From: JAYFRE01 sp034926235
GTDB taxonomy: Bacteria; Pseudomonadota; Alphaproteobacteria; Rhodospirillales; Magnetospirillaceae
DNA length: 15,844 bases
Assembly: GCA_034926235.1 (NCBI GenBank)
Contig: JAYFRE010000141.1
Coordinates: 1 to 15,844 of the forward strand
Direction: 5' to 3'
The notes below the pieces were generated by a model. That model made no database searches. It worked only from the letters and a program-made list of their open reading frames with translations, and had not been told where the DNA came from. Each line of letters begins with the position of its first letter. The first letter of the stretch is position 1. This document shows, piece after piece, positions 13,463 through 15,844 of this stretch. Position numbers and translations under genes: made by a program.

Positions 13463-14079
13463 CGGTCGCAGAAAGCCTGGATGTCCAGGGTCTGGAAATC
13501 GGCCAGCCGGGCGAACAGAAGCGCGTCGGGCCAGTCCCACCAGCGGATGCGCGCCAGCCTTTGGGCGATGGCGGCGGGGAACCGGTCGCGGATCGGATGG
13601 GCCGGCACGCCGCCGACGACGCTATAGGGGGCCACGTCGCGGCTGACGACCGCGCCGGCGGCGATTACCGCGCCGTCGCCGATGCAAAGACCAGTCAGGA
13701 TGGTTGCGCCGTGGCCGATCCAGACATCATGGCCGATGACCGTTCGCGCGGCGCGTCGGCGGGCGAAAAAGGCGTGATCGCGCGTCCCCCCTGCTTCGTA
13801 ATATTCCGGGCAATAGGTGATGCGGTGTTGGGTGGCGCGCTCCATCGGGTGGTTGGGCGCGCCGATGCGTACGGCGTTGGCGATGGCGGCGAACTTACCG
13901 ATGGTGGCGTCCGCGACCTCGCAGCCTTCGCCCAGATAAGAATAATCGCCCAGTTCAGCATACTCGATCTGGGTCCGTTCTTTCACTTCGCAACGCCGGC
14001 CAATCGTGGCCTCGCGCAGGCGGACGCTGGGATGGATCACGGTTTTGGCAAGTTTGGGGCGGACGTCGGTATCGGTCAT
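13444..14079 (-). CDS. Hexapeptide-repeat acyltransferase of the phosphonate cluster
   Basis: This 211-residue protein belongs to the left-handed beta-helix acyltransferases, in the phosphonate-associated group found in C-P lyase operons. Its substrate is unknown. It shows imperfect hexapeptide repeats in two blocks (about 13-72, IHPSVRLREATIGRRCEV; and about 112-152, TVIGHDVWIGHGATILTG and IGDGAVIAAGAVVSRDV). Between them is a loop with NHP (H77 is the likely catalytic-type histidine of xenobiotic acetyltransferase relatives). VVGGVPAHPIRDRF follows, typical of the CatB/Vat type. AGGAAA lies 8 nt before the ATG. It follows phnM by 46 bp on the minus strand and converges on phnN. It may acetylate an aminophosphonate or an intermediate, but this is not shown by the sequence. 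Confidence 0.85.
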   Translation of the reverse strand: MTDTDVRPKLAKTVIHPSVRLREATIGRRCEVKERTQIEYAELGDYSYLGEGCEVADATIGKFAAIANAVRIGAPNHPMERATQHRITYCPEYYEAGGTRDHAFFARRRAARTVIGHDVWIGHGATILTGLCIGDGAVIAAGAVVSRDVAPYSVVGGVPAHPIRDRFPAAIAQRLARIRWWDWPDALLFARLADFQTLDIQAFCDRYDPAG

Positions 14080-14125
14080 CGGAGGGTTTCCTGTCCGGAT
14101 GATGAAGAAAGCGGGACCGTCCGCG

Positions 14126-15274
14126 TCAGGCCACTCGTTCGCCTTCGCGCCAAACCGCGCGGATCACCGGGACCGGACCGTCCGGGCGGCGGATTCGGAT
14201 CAGATCGGCGCGCAAGCCCGGCGCGATCCGGCCCCGGTCGTTCAGACCGGCCAGTCCCGCCGGGGTCGCCGTCACGGTGGCGATGGCGTCGGGCAGAGGC
14301 AATCCGATGGGATCCTCGGCCAACAGCAAGGCGGCGTGCAGCAGGCTATGGGGGACGTAATCGGAGCTGAGCACGTCCAGCAATCCGTCCCGCGCCAGAT
14401 CGGCGGCGGCGACATTGCCGGAATGCGAACCGCCGCGCACCAGATTGGGCGCGCCCATCAGCACGCGGATACCAGCCTGGTGGGCGGCGCGGGCAGCTTC
14501 GGCGGTGGTGGGGAATTCCGAGAAATGGACGCCGAAGGCCAGCGCTTCCTCGACATGGCCGGGGGTGGCGTCGTCGTGACTGGCCAGGGTCAGGCCGCGC
14601 TGATGCCCGGCCGCCGCGATGGCGGCGCGGTTGGGGGCCGAATGAAGCGCCGCATCGGCCTGACGGCGGCGGGTGAAATCATCCATCTCGGCATGGGTGA
14701 AATGGTATTTCCCCATGTAATATTCCTTGTACTTGTCCTCATGCACGAACTGACGCTGGCCGGGCGTGTGGTCCATCAGACTGACGATGCCGACCAGGGG
14801 ATTGTCGGCAAATGCCTCGAACAGGGCGATGATGTTGGCCGAGGACAATTCGCAGCGCAGATGCAGCCGGTGCTCGGCGCGCAGATGGCCTTTGGCCTGG
14901 GTTTCGGTCACGCCCCGCACCATCACCTCCAGATTGGCCAGGCGGTCGGACCCTTCGATGATGTCGCCGCAGGAAATCGCGTCGAACACGGTGGTGATCC
15001 CCGCCGAGGCCATCTGGGCGTCATGGGCCATCACGGCGGCGTTTGCGTCCCAGCGCACCTTGGGGCGGGGCAGGATATGGCGTTCCAGATTGTCGGTGTG
15101 CAGTTCGATCAGTCCGGGCAGCAGCAAATCGCCGTCGCAATCGATTGCGCCTGGGGCGGCACTGGGGCCAGACGACAGATCGGCGATCCGGCCGCCCCGG
15201 ACGCAAAGCGAGCCGGTAAACACGGATTCTGGCGTGACGATGCGGGCGTTGGTGAGCACGAAATCCTGAGACAT
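14126..15274 (-). CDS. phnM: Alpha-D-ribose 1-methylphosphonate 5-triphosphate diphosphatase PhnM
   Basis: PhnM removes pyrophosphate from ribose 1-methylphosphonate 5-triphosphate, producing the substrate for C-P bond cleavage by PhnJ. The 382-residue product is an amidohydrolase-fold metalloenzyme. The metal-binding HTD in GLIELHTDNLERHILPRP (H59, D61) is the hallmark of PhnM. Further conserved segments are TTVFDAISCGDI, VGIVSLMDHTPGQRQF, SHDDATPGHVEEA (second metal site), GAPNLVRGGSHSGNV and DVLSSDYVPHSLLHAA. The final part, LNDRGRIAPGLRADLI, is typical of amidohydrolases. AAGG lies about 9 nt before the ATG. The gene begins 5 bp after phnL ends, so the two are cotranscribed. Confidence 0.97.
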   Translation of the reverse strand: MSQDFVLTNARIVTPESVFTGSLCVRGGRIADLSSGPSAAPGAIDCDGDLLLPGLIELHTDNLERHILPRPKVRWDANAAVMAHDAQMASAGITTVFDAISCGDIIEGSDRLANLEVMVRGVTETQAKGHLRAEHRLHLRCELSSANIIALFEAFADNPLVGIVSLMDHTPGQRQFVHEDKYKEYYMGKYHFTHAEMDDFTRRRQADAALHSAPNRAAIAAAGHQRGLTLASHDDATPGHVEEALAFGVHFSEFPTTAEAARAAHQAGIRVLMGAPNLVRGGSHSGNVAAADLARDGLLDVLSSDYVPHSLLHAALLLAEDPIGLPLPDAIATVTATPAGLAGLNDRGRIAPGLRADLIRIRRPDGPVPVIRAVWREGERVA

Positions 15275-15279
15275 GGGGC

Positions 15280-15844
15280 TTAGCCTTGCATGAGATGGAT
15301 GCGGGTGGACACGGCCTCGCGCACGCTGTCATCGTGGAACACCCCGACCAGGGCGCGACCCTCTGCCTTGGCTTCCTCGATCAAGGCGATGACCACGTCG
15401 CGGTTGGCGGAATCGAGCGAGGCGGTCGGTTCGTCGAGCAACAGGATCGGATGACGGGTGGTAAAGCCGCGCGCGATATTGACCCGCTGCTGCTCACCGC
15501 CGGAAAAGGTTGCGGGCGGCAACGGCCACAATCTTTCGGGAATGCGCAGCCGAGCCAGCATCGCGGCGGCCTGTTCGCGCGCCAGGGACGCGGGCACGCC
15601 CTGGGTGCGGAGCGGTTCGGCGACCACGTCGATGGCGGCGACGCGGGGAATGGCGCGCAGGAACTGGCTGACATAGCCCAGGGTGCGGCGGCGGACATCG
15701 ATCACCTGACGCGGATCGGCGGCGGCGATGTCCACGATCCGGTTGTCATGGCGGATGCGGATCGCGCCGCGGTCGGGCTTGCAATTGCCATAGAGGCAGC
15801 GCAGCAGCGTCGATTTGCCCGAGCCCGACGCGCCGATGATGCAC
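15280..15844 (-). CDS. phnL: C-P lyase system ABC-type protein PhnL, 3' part
   Basis: PhnL is an ABC-type ATPase of the C-P lyase machinery, in complex with PhnGHIJ/K, needed for phosphonate breakdown rather than transport. About 187 residues are present; the N-terminus lies beyond the right edge. The frame is open from 15843 and includes Walker A GASGSGKST (15834-15808), a Q-loop in LGYVSQFLRAIPRVA (characteristic of PhnL), and the signature FSGGEQQRVNIARGF. It also includes Walker B ILLLDEPTASLD and the H-loop region VGVFHDD. A GTG at 15735 is internal and not the true start, since Walker A lies before it. The gene ends 5 bp before phnM. Confidence 0.93.
   Translation of the reverse strand, partial: CIIGASGSGKSTLLRCLYGNCKPDRGAIRIRHDNRIVDIAAADPRQVIDVRRRTLGYVSQFLRAIPRVAAIDVVAEPLRTQGVPASLAREQAAAMLARLRIPERLWPLPPATFSGGEQQRVNIARGFTTRHPILLLDEPTASLDSANRDVVIALIEEAKAEGRALVGVFHDDSVREAVSTRIHLMQG

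Noticed and set aside
15280..15735. phnL starting at GTG 15735
   Set aside because: The frame continues upstream to the window edge and contains Walker A, so this GTG is an internal valine codon.

Overview
The window is GC-rich, gene-dense DNA from an alphaproteobacterium, most likely a Rhodospirillales member of the Magnetospirillum/Phaeospirillum/Azospirillum kind. The reasons are the gene order flgF-flgG-flgA divergent from fliL-fliM-(DUF6468)-motE-cheY-cheZ-(large TPR protein), the alphaproteobacterial MotE and DUF6468 families, and a C-P lyase cluster with the hexapeptide transferase typical of alphaproteobacterial phosphonate loci. No mobile element, CRISPR array, tRNA or rRNA was seen.

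Left part (1-1774, minus strand): the rod operon flgF-flgG-flgA. flgA is cut by the window edge. A near-consensus sigma-54 promoter (1860-1876, minus) lies upstream of flgF, with two short dyads further upstream where an enhancer-binding activator could sit.

Middle part (2142-9729, plus strand): a tightly packed motility and chemotaxis operon. fliL and fliM encode a basal-body/stator protein and a switch protein. They are followed by a small membrane coiled-coil protein (DUF6468), MotE, CheY, the CheY-P phosphatase CheZ, and a very large exported protein. That last protein has three degenerate beta-rich units followed by a helical TPR-like solenoid. FliM carries its CheY-binding motif after a roughly 70-residue acidic extension, and CheZ ends in a peptide that resembles the same motif.

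Right part (10003-15844): phosphonate uptake and degradation. A Pho-box-like promoter precedes phnC-phnD-phnE-phnN on the plus strand, with an intrinsic terminator between phnD and phnE. Converging on it from the minus strand is the tail of a C-P lyase operon, phnL (partial)-phnM-hexapeptide transferase. The last gene of each convoy overlaps the other by 19 bp, tail to tail. PhnCDE imports phosphonates; PhnL belongs to the C-P lyase machinery; PhnM and PhnN act on the ribosyl phosphonate/phosphate intermediates that end in PRPP.

The most noteworthy points are the sigma-54 promoter with spaced dyads, the large exported beta/TPR protein encoded with MotE (a possible counterpart of rhizobial MotC), the shared CheY-docking motif in FliM and CheZ, the phased Pho-box half-sites, and an 8-codon leader ORF overlapping the phnC start.
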